Source: Lachnospiraceae bacterium (GTDB lineage Bacteria; Bacillota; Clostridia; Lachnospirales; Lachnospiraceae). Taken from it: DNA of 64,000 nt. How positions within the stretch are numbered: position 1 is the stretch's first letter; every line of letters begins with the position of its first letter. The notes under the pieces are model-generated. The model worked only from the letters and a program-made list of their open reading frames with translations, was not told the DNA's origin and did no database searches. Both the position numbers and the translations under genes were made by a program. The DNA is taken from contig JAFWTY010000008.1 in NCBI GenBank assembly GCA_017518735.1, positions 103,024 through 167,023 on the forward strand. Direction: 5' to 3'. Shown here in pieces: positions 57,726 through 64,000 of the stretch.

Positions 57726-58616
57726 ATGCATGAATACATGCGTGCGATTGGGTTTTCCGGCGGAATAACCCGCGAAAAATTCAAAAAACTCGTTTCCCTC
57801 GTTGTTCGGGATTCCGATGAAAGCAGAGTGGTTTCCGGAGGAGAAGGAATTCTTCGGATCGAATATCGAAAGTTTTTCGGAGACAAGATCGGATTGATCG
57901 TTCGGGGAACATTTGAAGCCGCTGAAAGCGGGGAAGATGAATTCTTCATCGACTATACGGTCCCTTTCCTGAAAGCGACCGCCATCAGCTCCACGGAAAA
58001 AATCACATTTGAACGATATGCGGAAAAAGAATGTTATGCCGGAATCTGCGATGATTACAGACTGGGAATGCCGCTGATATTCTATCTTCAGAATATGAAC
58101 GAATACCTGTCGCAGAGTGAACCGGTGGAACAAAGAGCAATTGATATTTTTCATCTTTCTCTCTCCGCACTTTCCACAAACGGTGCCATCATGATGCCGA
58201 TTGAGAAAAACAAGGAAGAGGAAGAACTGATGAAAAAGCGCCGCAGAAAGCGCGAAGACTTGATCCGGAAAGCCAGACTCGGCGACGAATCGGCTGTGGA
58301 AAACATGACAATCGAGGATATGGATACTTACTCGCTTGTCCAGAAGCAGTCGAAGACGGAAGATGTTTTTTCCCTGGTGGATACCTACTTTATGCCAATT
58401 GGAATTGAGTGTGACCACTATTCGATTCTCGGAGAGATCAAGGATTATTCGGAGAGCATCAACAAGCTGACCGGTGAAGAAATTGTTATTCTGGACGTGG
58501 TTGCAAACGATATGTTTTTTGATGTTTGCATCAACCGGAAAGACTTAAAGGGAGAGCCGGAAATCGGCAGAAGATTCAAAGGCGAAATCTGGATGCAGGG
58601 CGAGGTTACTTTTTAA
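57726..58616 (+). CDS. DUF3881 family protein
   Basis: The 296-residue soluble protein starts MHEYMRAIGFSGGITREKFKKL and has a middle stretch of KKRRRKREDLIRKARLGDESAVENMT and an end with IGIECDHYSILGEIKDYSESINKLTGEEI. These match my memory of DUF3881, which is largely limited to Lachnospiraceae and has no known role. The ATG at 57726 follows GGAGGGAG. It is 33 bases after serS and probably shares its transcript. Confidence 0.8.
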   Translation: MHEYMRAIGFSGGITREKFKKLVSLVVRDSDESRVVSGGEGILRIEYRKFFGDKIGLIVRGTFEAAESGEDEFFIDYTVPFLKATAISSTEKITFERYAEKECYAGICDDYRLGMPLIFYLQNMNEYLSQSEPVEQRAIDIFHLSLSALSTNGAIMMPIEKNKEEEELMKKRRRKREDLIRKARLGDESAVENMTIEDMDTYSLVQKQSKTEDVFSLVDTYFMPIGIECDHYSILGEIKDYSESINKLTGEEIVILDVVANDMFFDVCINRKDLKGEPEIGRRFKGEIWMQGEVTF

Positions 58617-58665
58617 ACTATCGCCAATTGCTCCGGTTTATCGTATAATAAAAAAGGTTTTTTTT

Positions 58666-58739
58666 GTTTCCGTAGCTCAGCAGGATAGAGCACTCGCCTC
58701 CTAAGCGAGGGGTCGGGCGTTCGAATCGCCTCGGGAACG
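58666..58739 (+). tRNA. tRNA-Arg (CCT)
   Basis: The acceptor stem GTTTCCG/CGGGAAC (one G-T pair), the D arm TAGCTCAGCAGGATAGAGC, the anticodon loop CTCCTAA (anticodon CCT, reading AGG) and the T loop CGTTCGAATCG are present. A TATAAT at 58644-58649 lies 16 bases upstream with no clear -35 box. CCA is not encoded. Confidence 0.95.
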
Positions 58740-58740
58740 G

Positions 58741-58888
58741 TCTCGATTTTCCGAAGGAAAATCGAGACAGTCAACGTTTTCCGGAGGAAAAGGTTGACCT
58801 CTTGCGGAACCAAGTCAACGTTTTCCGGAGGAAAAGGTTGACCCCTTGCGGAACAGTCCACGAGTTTTGCAAAGCAAAATCTCGTGGA
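58741..58888. repeat. Array of four hairpins after tRNA-Arg
   Basis: Four near-perfect inverted repeats stand head to tail: 58741-58767 (TCTCGATTTTCC arm, loop GAA), 58770-58798 and 58814-58842 (two copies of GTCAACGTTTTCC...GGTTGAC, loop GGA), and 58857-58888 (TCCACGAGTTTTGC arm, loop AAA). The middle two are a roughly 43-bp direct repeat that includes CTTGCGGAAC. Arms differ in sequence but share a central TTTT-xx/xx-AAAA block. No gene lies here. Confidence 0.75.
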
Positions 58889-58937
58889 AGTTAACGAAAC
58901 CATATATTTTTAACATAAATTTTTGAGGGGTTTATTC

Positions 58938-60371
58938 ATGGGACTTTTTGACAAAAAAGAAAAATCAAACGAAGAAGAAGTACAGGTAGTCGCAAAGACA
59001 CCGGAAGAAATGAGAAAAGAGGAGAACAGATCCAAAGGTTCCTCTTTTGTAATGGGAATTGAAGGCGTTATCAGTTCCGAAGAAGATGACAGAGTACGTC
59101 TGATCGGAAAGATGGACGGATGCGCCATCCTTGAAGGAAAAGCATTTGTCTGCAATCCGGGAAGCGACAACGATACCATCGGCGAAGTGACGATCCAGGC
59201 AATCTGGGAGAACAACGAAGAAGTAATGGCTACTTCCGGCGGAGCCGTCATGTTAACCGTTCCGAAAATCGAGAACAGAACGTTCCGTGTAGGTGATGTC
59301 CTTTACACCGAAGACGTTACGGTGGAAAGCAAGGTTCATTCCTATGTAAAGGCTTTGACCAACACTTATGTGGCAGGAAAGCATCTTTCCTTAAAGAAGG
59401 AAGAAGTAGACCGTTTAAGCATCACGGACGTGGAAGAACTCTGGCGTTTCTACGGATGGTTCATCCGTGAAATCGAAAAGGATGATTCCGAAGAAAAGAA
59501 AGCAGAGCAGGAAGCAAAAATCTCTCTGGTTTGCGAAACACTTTGCAGCAAGATTTTGGCAGCCGATTATATCTATGCCGTATACAGCACACAGACCGGC
59601 GAACCCTATCTTTTCTCCAAGACAATTGCAAGAGAAGAAGGCGGATTCATGTGCACGACTCCGACCATCCGTATTTTTACGGAGAGCTACAAGGAGCGTC
59701 TTGCGGAACAGTATAACGAAGAGAAGTTTGAGATCAAAAAGATTGAAAACGGCGAAGACAAGAAGGGCATTTTCAACTTCTTCGGAACCGCATTTTACCT
59801 GGACGGTGCAGCAGCCGTTGAGGTTATTTCCGAGGATACCGCTCTCGGTGCAGGCGCACTGGTTAACCGTGCCGAGTTTGTAAAGGCTCCGGCAGATTAC
59901 GCAGCCGTAACCAATCCGGAACTTGTTCGCTGGATGCTTTTGCTCGGACAGTTTGTAAAAGAAGATATGGAAAAAGATGAGAACAGACTTATTCTGAACA
60001 TCTACTATCGTTTCCTTGCATATGCAATGATGCAGGCGAGATTTTTGATCCCGATGCATTCCGCAAAAGGAATGTCTCCTCTGGGAGAAAAAGGACGTCT
60101 CACCATTACCGCGGAAGATGCGGTTGCGCTTCCGGTACTTCCCGGAAAAGATGGCAGACAGGCAATTCGTATGTTTACCGACTGGAGATACCTCTATTCG
60201 GAATTCGATGTAGGCCTGGGAGCTGCTGTTGAGACTTTGGATTCCGTCATCAGCAAGTTTGACTGCGCAATCAATTTTGCGAAGTATCCGAAGGCGGCAC
60301 AGTATGTAACACTTTCCGACTATCGTCGGTTTGAGGAGCTTGCTCAGAAACTGAGCGGAGAAAAGAAGTAA
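58938..60371 (+). CDS. EF-Tu domain 2-like and SseB-like fusion protein of unknown function
   Basis: The 477-residue soluble protein has a charged start (GLFDKKEKSNEEEVQ), a beta-barrel-like stretch (about 35-120: GVISSEEDDRVRLIGKMDG, CNPGSDNDTIGEVTI, NRTFRVGDVLYTEDV) like translation factor domain 2, a helical middle, and a C-terminal part (about 365-470) like SseB: FLIPMHSAKGM, then LPVLPGKDGRQAIRMFTDWRYLYSEFD. These are pattern calls, not certain. The ATG at 58938 follows GAGGGG. It overlaps the next gene as TAATG, so the pair is coupled. Confidence 0.6.
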   Translation: MGLFDKKEKSNEEEVQVVAKTPEEMRKEENRSKGSSFVMGIEGVISSEEDDRVRLIGKMDGCAILEGKAFVCNPGSDNDTIGEVTIQAIWENNEEVMATSGGAVMLTVPKIENRTFRVGDVLYTEDVTVESKVHSYVKALTNTYVAGKHLSLKKEEVDRLSITDVEELWRFYGWFIREIEKDDSEEKKAEQEAKISLVCETLCSKILAADYIYAVYSTQTGEPYLFSKTIAREEGGFMCTTPTIRIFTESYKERLAEQYNEEKFEIKKIENGEDKKGIFNFFGTAFYLDGAAAVEVISEDTALGAGALVNRAEFVKAPADYAAVTNPELVRWMLLLGQFVKEDMEKDENRLILNIYYRFLAYAMMQARFLIPMHSAKGMSPLGEKGRLTITAEDAVALPVLPGKDGRQAIRMFTDWRYLYSEFDVGLGAAVETLDSVISKFDCAINFAKYPKAAQYVTLSDYRRFEELAQKLSGEKK

Positions 60372-61018
60372 TGTACAAAGCGATTATGTTTGACCTGGAT
60401 GGGACAATCACGGATTCCGGAAAAGCCATTATGACGTCCGTCTCCATTGCATTGTCCCGGATGGGATATGAAAATGAGCCCGAGGAAAAGTTACGCACTT
60501 TTATCGGGCCCTCATTATTTGATTCGTTCAAAAGAGAATACCCGTTTTCCGATGAAGAAGCCTGGGCAGCGGTCGATTACTACCGGAAAGTTTACGAAGA
60601 GGGCATCATGTACGATGTTACGATTTACGACGGAATTCCGGAACTGTTGAAAACACTTCGGGAAAAAGGTTTTGCGGTTTATTTGATTACCAGTAAGCCG
60701 ATTGCTTTTTCTGCAAGAATCGTGGAACACATCGGTCTGACGAAATACTTTACAAAAGAGATCGGACCGGATTTAAAAGACCCCTGTTCCGACAAAGAGA
60801 GACTGATCAAAAGAGTGATTCAGGAAGATGGCTTAAAAGAAGAGGAATGCCTGATGATCGGCGATACCTTCTATGACATCAAGGGAGCCGTTCTGGCCGG
60901 AGTCGACAGCGTCGGAGTCACCTACGGATTCGGAAAAAAGGAAGATCTGATCGAAAGCGGAGCCACTTATCTTGCAAACAGCGCGGCTGAGATTCCGAAA
61001 GTGGCCGGACTATTCTAG
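60371..61018 (+). CDS. HAD-family phosphatase (phosphoglycolate phosphatase-like)
   Basis: The 215-residue hydrolase has motif I FDLDGTITD (nucleophile Asp8), motif II LITSKP, and motif IV IGDTFYDIKGA. The cap and spacing match Gph/PpaX-type enzymes, and the substrate could be phosphoglycolate, pyrophosphate or another small phosphate ester. The ATG at 60371 shares one base with the preceding stop. The gap to dtd is 18 bases. Confidence 0.9.
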   Translation: MYKAIMFDLDGTITDSGKAIMTSVSIALSRMGYENEPEEKLRTFIGPSLFDSFKREYPFSDEEAWAAVDYYRKVYEEGIMYDVTIYDGIPELLKTLREKGFAVYLITSKPIAFSARIVEHIGLTKYFTKEIGPDLKDPCSDKERLIKRVIQEDGLKEEECLMIGDTFYDIKGAVLAGVDSVGVTYGFGKKEDLIESGATYLANSAAEIPKVAGLF

Positions 61019-61036
61019 AAAACACAGGAAAAGAAA

Positions 61037-61489
61037 ATGAAATTACTCGTACAGCGCGTAAGCGAAGCTAATGTAAAAGTAGACGGCAAAACCCTCGGAG
61101 AAATCGGAAAGGGATTCATGGTTTTAATCGGCATCTCCGATACCGATACCGAAGAACTTGCCGATAAGATGATTGCAAAAATGCTGAAGCTGCGCATTTT
61201 TGATGATGCCGAAGGCAAAACCAATCTCTCCATCGATGATGTGAAAGGAGAGCTTTTGCTGATCTCACAATTTACGCTTTATGCGGACTGCAAAAAAGGC
61301 AACCGTCCGTCCTTCTTCCATGCGGGAAATCCGGAGATGGCTGCCAAAATGTATGAATACATCATTGAAAAATGTAAGTCTTTGGGATATAAAACGGAAC
61401 GAGGAGAATTCGGCGCCGACATGAAAGTCTCGCTGATTAACGATGGTCCGTTTACGGTAATGCTCGATTCAGAGGAACTGTTCAAATAA
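61037..61489 (+). CDS. dtd: D-aminoacyl-tRNA deacylase
   Basis: The enzyme removes D-amino acids and glycine wrongly attached to tRNA. The 150-residue protein has the start [17 protein letters not shown], the [17 protein letters not shown] motif and the [11 protein letters not shown] motif that form the active site across the dimer. The ATG at 61037 follows an AGGAAAAG site. It converges with the next gene, only three bases between stops. Confidence 0.96.
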   Translation: MKLLVQRVSEANVKVDGKTLGEIGKGFMVLIGISDTDTEELADKMIAKMLKLRIFDDAEGKTNLSIDDVKGELLLISQFTLYADCKKGNRPSFFHAGNPEMAAKMYEYIIEKCKSLGYKTERGEFGADMKVSLINDGPFTVMLDSEELFK

Positions 61490-61492
61490 GAG

Positions 61493-62065
61493 TTATTCCG
61501 GAAGAATTCCGGCGCGCTCCAGAACATCATAGTAGCGCTCTAAGTCTTTCGGTTCCATCGCGGCTTTGTCGATAATTTGACCATGCGCGATGTGTGAATC
61601 CGTACCGACAATCAAAATGGACATTTCCATATATTCCAGGCGCCTTGTGATTTGCTTATAATAGAAATTGAGAGGTTTCTCTCCGGTCTTGATGGAGAAG
61701 AAGGCAGGATAAAAAGTGACACACATCTCCGGCGGAGTGCCGAGTGTCGCTTCGAGATTTTTGTAAGCCATGCTCTCGCCGAAGAGATAGCCGAATTTGG
61801 ACATAAACAGAAAATACAATCCGAAAAGGAGAAAAACGACTCCGGGGATTTTCCAGAAGCCCGGAAGCATAACGGTACCGATGATACCGCCGGCGGACAC
61901 AATGAGTCCGACCGCAAAAACGGTATTGCTCCATTTTTTGTGGAAGATGCGGAAGGTTTCCGCAGCATAAAAACGGTGCATCTTTCTTGTCAGGATGAAG
62001 CGGTTGACAAGCTCGACTTTAGCCGCCTTTAATAAATCTTCTTTGTCGTTACGATGTGCTGACAT
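61493..62065 (-). CDS. Membrane protein of unknown function (YcxB-like)
   Basis: The 190-residue protein has two central hydrophobic helices (NTVFAVGLIVSAGGIIGTVML and KIPGVVFLLFGLYFLFM) between a basic start and a roughly 80-residue soluble end with beta strands (CVTFYPAFFSIKTGEKPLNFYYKQITRRLEY). The end looks like the YcxB family, whose members have two helices and then a beta domain. The ATG at 62065 follows AAAGGA. It is the only minus-strand protein gene right of the origin in the window. Confidence 0.7.
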   Translation of the reverse strand: MSAHRNDKEDLLKAAKVELVNRFILTRKMHRFYAAETFRIFHKKWSNTVFAVGLIVSAGGIIGTVMLPGFWKIPGVVFLLFGLYFLFMSKFGYLFGESMAYKNLEATLGTPPEMCVTFYPAFFSIKTGEKPLNFYYKQITRRLEYMEMSILIVGTDSHIAHGQIIDKAAMEPKDLERYYDVLERAGILPE

Positions 62066-62141
62066 GAAATAATCCTTTTCGTTTCAAGATTTCGTACAAC
62101 ATATACTATACCAAATATTCAGGGGAATGGACAACCGATAA

Positions 62142-63137
62142 ATGAATTACGTGGTTTTCGACTTAGAATGGAATCAGCCGATGAAACCGGGAGACGAGGA
62201 AGCTTGCGCTCTCCCTTTTGAGATTATTGAGGTCGGTGCTGTTTTGCTGAACGAAGACCGTCAGATTATCGGCGAGTTTTCCGAAATCGTAAAACCGAAC
62301 GTCTATCACCGGATCAACATCTACACGAAGGAAATCGTGAACCTGCAGATGAAGGAACTCCGCAAGGGAAAGCCCTTTCCGGAAGTCATGGACCGATTCA
62401 TGAAATTCTGCGGAGAGGACTGTATTTTCTGCACGTGGGGACCCGGAGATTTGGTGGAACTTCAGCGCAATATGAAATACTATGACCTGCCGCCGCTTTC
62501 CGACGGGCCGTTTAGGTACTACGATGTTCAGAAAATGTTCAGTCTGGAATTTGAAGGACATAAGGGCGCAAGGGCGTTGGACTACGCCGTGGAATTTTTG
62601 AACATTCAAAAAAGCGAAGCCTTCCACAGAGCATACGGGGACGCGTACTATACCGCAAAGATTTTTGAAAAAATCACTTCGCCGGAAATCCTCGAAAAGT
62701 TCTCTTATGATACCTACCATATCCCGCAAAAAAGAAATGAAGAGGTTTATGCCTCATTTCCCGGATACAGCAAGTATATTTCCCGCGGCTTCCGGGACAA
62801 AACCGAAGCGATCCATGACAGAGAGGTCATTTCAAGCCGCTGTCCGGTTTGCAACAATCGTTTGAAAAAATGCGTCCGTACGTTTACGCCCGGCGGAAAA
62901 TACTATTTGAATGTTGCGGTCTGCGAGGAACACGGATATTTAAAGAGCAAGATCCGGATTAAGAAAACAGACGAAGGAACTACTTATGTAGTAAAAACGC
63001 AGCGGTTTGTCACCGAAGATGAGGTGGCCCAGATTGCCGGAAAGCGCGCTCACATTCATGAAGTAAAACGAATGAAAGAAGAACTGGCAAAAAGAAAAGC
63101 CGGTAAATCCCGTCAGAAAAAGGAAGAGAACGAATGA
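62142..63137 (+). CDS. DEDDh 3'-5' exonuclease with C-terminal zinc-ribbon-like domain
   Basis: The 331-residue protein starts VVFDLEWN with catalytic Asp7 and Glu9, has a GPGDLVELQRN stretch and the DEDDh pair HRAYGDAYYTAKI, like KapD/ERI-1 type exonucleases. After about residue 190 a second part holds CPVCNNRLKKC and CEEHGYLKSKIRI, a possible metal-binding ribbon, then a Lys-rich end. It may act on RNA or DNA; the family does not decide it. The ATG at 62142 has a weak GGGGA site. Its stop overlaps the next ATG (ATGA). Confidence 0.85.
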   Translation: MNYVVFDLEWNQPMKPGDEEACALPFEIIEVGAVLLNEDRQIIGEFSEIVKPNVYHRINIYTKEIVNLQMKELRKGKPFPEVMDRFMKFCGEDCIFCTWGPGDLVELQRNMKYYDLPPLSDGPFRYYDVQKMFSLEFEGHKGARALDYAVEFLNIQKSEAFHRAYGDAYYTAKIFEKITSPEILEKFSYDTYHIPQKRNEEVYASFPGYSKYISRGFRDKTEAIHDREVISSRCPVCNNRLKKCVRTFTPGGKYYLNVAVCEEHGYLKSKIRIKKTDEGTTYVVKTQRFVTEDEVAQIAGKRAHIHEVKRMKEELAKRKAGKSRQKKEENE

Positions 63138-63673
63138 AAAAACTATACGAAAAATACCGCGAGATCATCATCTACCTGATTGTCGGAGTGCTGACAACCA
63201 TCGTTTCGTGGGGCGCATGTTTTGTAGCAAAACTCTGCGGTCTGGATTCGGAAAATGATATCCAGAACTTCGTCATCAACACCATCGGATGGGTGGTCGG
63301 CGTTCTGTTTGCATATCCGCTGAACCGTAAATGGGTATTCAAAAGTACGAATCCCAAGATTTTAAAAGAGTTTTTCGGATTTGCGGCATCACGTCTGGGA
63401 ACATGGATTCTCGACATTTTGATCATGTATGTATTCATCAATGTCTGGAAGATTTTCCTGCCGGCCTGCGAATACCTTCACGAGCATGTTTCGTTTCTTT
63501 CCAAAATGGAAATGGACAACCTGCATTACTGGTTCGTAAAGATCTGTATTTCTGCCGTTTTGGTTACGATTCTGAATTATGTATTCAGTAAGCTGCTGAT
63601 CTTCGGAAAGAAGAAGGGCAAGGGCGAAGAAAAAAGTCTTGAAGAAAAAGAACCCGAGGAAAAAGAAGAATAA
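63134..63673 (+). CDS. GtrA-like membrane protein
   Basis: The 179-residue protein has four hydrophobic helices in the GtrA layout: YLIVGVLTTIVSWGACFVAKL, NFVINTIGWVVGVLFAYPLNRKWVFKS (with the typical N-R-K-W-V-F), FFGFAASRLGTWILDILIMYVFI and ISAVLVTILNYVFSKLLIFG. GtrA proteins are thought to flip lipid-linked sugars for surface glycans. It ends in a Lys/Glu tail. ATG at 63134 overlaps the exonuclease stop. Confidence 0.9.
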   Translation: MKKLYEKYREIIIYLIVGVLTTIVSWGACFVAKLCGLDSENDIQNFVINTIGWVVGVLFAYPLNRKWVFKSTNPKILKEFFGFAASRLGTWILDILIMYVFINVWKIFLPACEYLHEHVSFLSKMEMDNLHYWFVKICISAVLVTILNYVFSKLLIFGKKKGKGEEKSLEEKEPEEKEE

Positions 63674-63678
63674 TCAAA

Positions 63679-63706
63679 GCCGCCGGTAATACACCGGCGG
63701 TTTTTT
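63679..63706 (+). terminator. Terminator after gtrA-like gene
   Basis: CCGCCGGT/ACCGGCGG arms around AATAC are followed by six T. It insulates the gene from the rRNA operon promoters downstream. Confidence 0.9.
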
Positions 63707-63845
63707 ATGTCCGGAGACGGAAAAGAGACTTCGAAAACGGATTCGATATTTGGTAGGCTAAAACGGAAATCTACTATATATAGAATAGGGAAGAAATGTT
63801 TACAAAATGTTTAGAAAAAGTAGCAAAAAAGGGCTCTTTCTTCAA

Positions 63846-63874
63846 TTGACACCCCAAAATGAGAATGATAAAAT
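63846..63874 (+). promoter_or_regulatory. rRNA operon promoter P1
   Basis: TTGACA is followed after 17 bases by TAAAAT. A/T-rich runs (GTTTACAAAATGTTTAG) about 40 bases upstream look like an UP element. Confidence 0.75.
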
Positions 63875-63902
63875 AAAATTCCCTCACCCGTTAAAAAAGT
63901 TG

Positions 63903-63931
63903 TTGACAATGGCTTTTATGGGTGTTATGAT
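63903..63931 (+). promoter_or_regulatory. rRNA operon promoter P2
   Basis: TTGACA is followed after 17 bases by TATGAT, 57 bases downstream of P1. Confidence 0.8.
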
Positions 63932-64000
63932 AATCAAGCTGTCGCGTAAAAACACGATAGCGCGGAACCTTGATAATTGAACAGCAATGCAACCCTGAAA
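63932..64000 (+). other. Probable rRNA operon leader (16S gene just outside)
   Basis: After P2 the stretch GAACCTTGATAATTGAACAG resembles the conserved leader found before 16S genes and in spacers of Firmicutes rRNA operons. A short imperfect stem (GTCGCGT...ACACGATAGCGC) precedes it. The 16S gene itself is not in the window, so this is an inference. Confidence 0.6.

Noticed and set aside
57618..58418. Long minus-strand reading opposite the DUF3881 gene (266 codons)
   Set aside because: It is antisense to a well-supported gene with a ribosome site, has no such site itself, and its protein looks like no family.
58769..58854. CRISPR-like direct repeats
   Set aside because: Only two copies, nearly adjacent, with no spacer of typical length and no cas genes. 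They are better described as repeated hairpins.

Overview
The window looks like the replication-origin region of a Firmicutes chromosome from the class Clostridia, most likely family Lachnospiraceae (a Butyrivibrio/Roseburia-like fibre-degrading anaerobe). This is inferred from the gene set, not from a database match. The evidence is the dnaA-dnaN-S4-recF-gyrB-gyrA block, the rpmH-rnpA-yidD-yidC-jag-mnmE-mnmG-rsmG-parA-parB block, DUF3881 and DUF4446 proteins, strong SigA-type promoters, and fermentative functions (indolepyruvate:ferredoxin oxidoreductase, class I fumarase, membrane-anchored GH5 glycanase).

Layout. The origin (oriC) lies at about 45.4-45.9 kb between divergent dnaA and rpmH. 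Genes left of it are mostly on the minus strand and genes right of it mostly on the plus strand, so most genes are co-oriented with replication. From left to right: (a) 0-3.3 kb, an XRE regulator with its membrane partner, and a group of small membrane proteins with low-complexity N-termini. (b) 3.3-11.5 kb, a tightly packed minus-strand operon lgt-like > iorA > iorB > paaK > plsY > GH5 > galE. (c) 11.5-13.6 kb, a small membrane protein and gdhA, each with a clear promoter and terminator. (d) 13.6-20.7 kb, trmB and an F-type ATP synthase operon (B-E-F-A-G-D-C) with no delta gene (atpH). (e) 20.8-29.2 kb, tRNA-Ser, a D,D-carboxypeptidase gene with an in-frame stop after its signal peptide, fumarase, glgB and a 1059-residue acidic protein. 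(f) 29.3-36.5 kb, tatD-rsmA, tRNA-Lys, a Na+/solute symporter, a cation/proton antiporter and an acyltransferase-like membrane protein. (g) 36.6-45.4 kb, gyrA, gyrB, recF, S4 protein, dnaN, dnaA. (h) 45.9-58.6 kb, ribosome, membrane-insertion, tRNA-modification and chromosome-partition genes, with parS sites and a second DnaA-box-like cluster upstream of parA. (i) 58.6-64 kb, tRNA-Arg followed by four hairpins, several poorly known proteins, and at the right edge tandem promoters and a leader typical of an rRNA operon whose 16S gene would start just outside.

Most unusual feature. The ATP synthase alpha subunit carries about 80 extra N-terminal residues that resemble the C-terminal, b-binding domain of the delta subunit. 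The free delta gene is missing from its expected place, and the usual delta-binding helix of alpha also seems to be gone. This suggests a rearranged peripheral stalk in which delta is reduced to a domain on alpha. The same operon encodes a c subunit with a signal-peptide-like N-terminus and a gamma subunit with a charged C-terminal extension. Other points of interest are the nonsense codon in the carboxypeptidase gene, the hairpin array after tRNA-Arg, the DnaA-box/parS cluster, and a large TPR-acidic-AAA-like protein with a degenerate nucleotide-binding loop.
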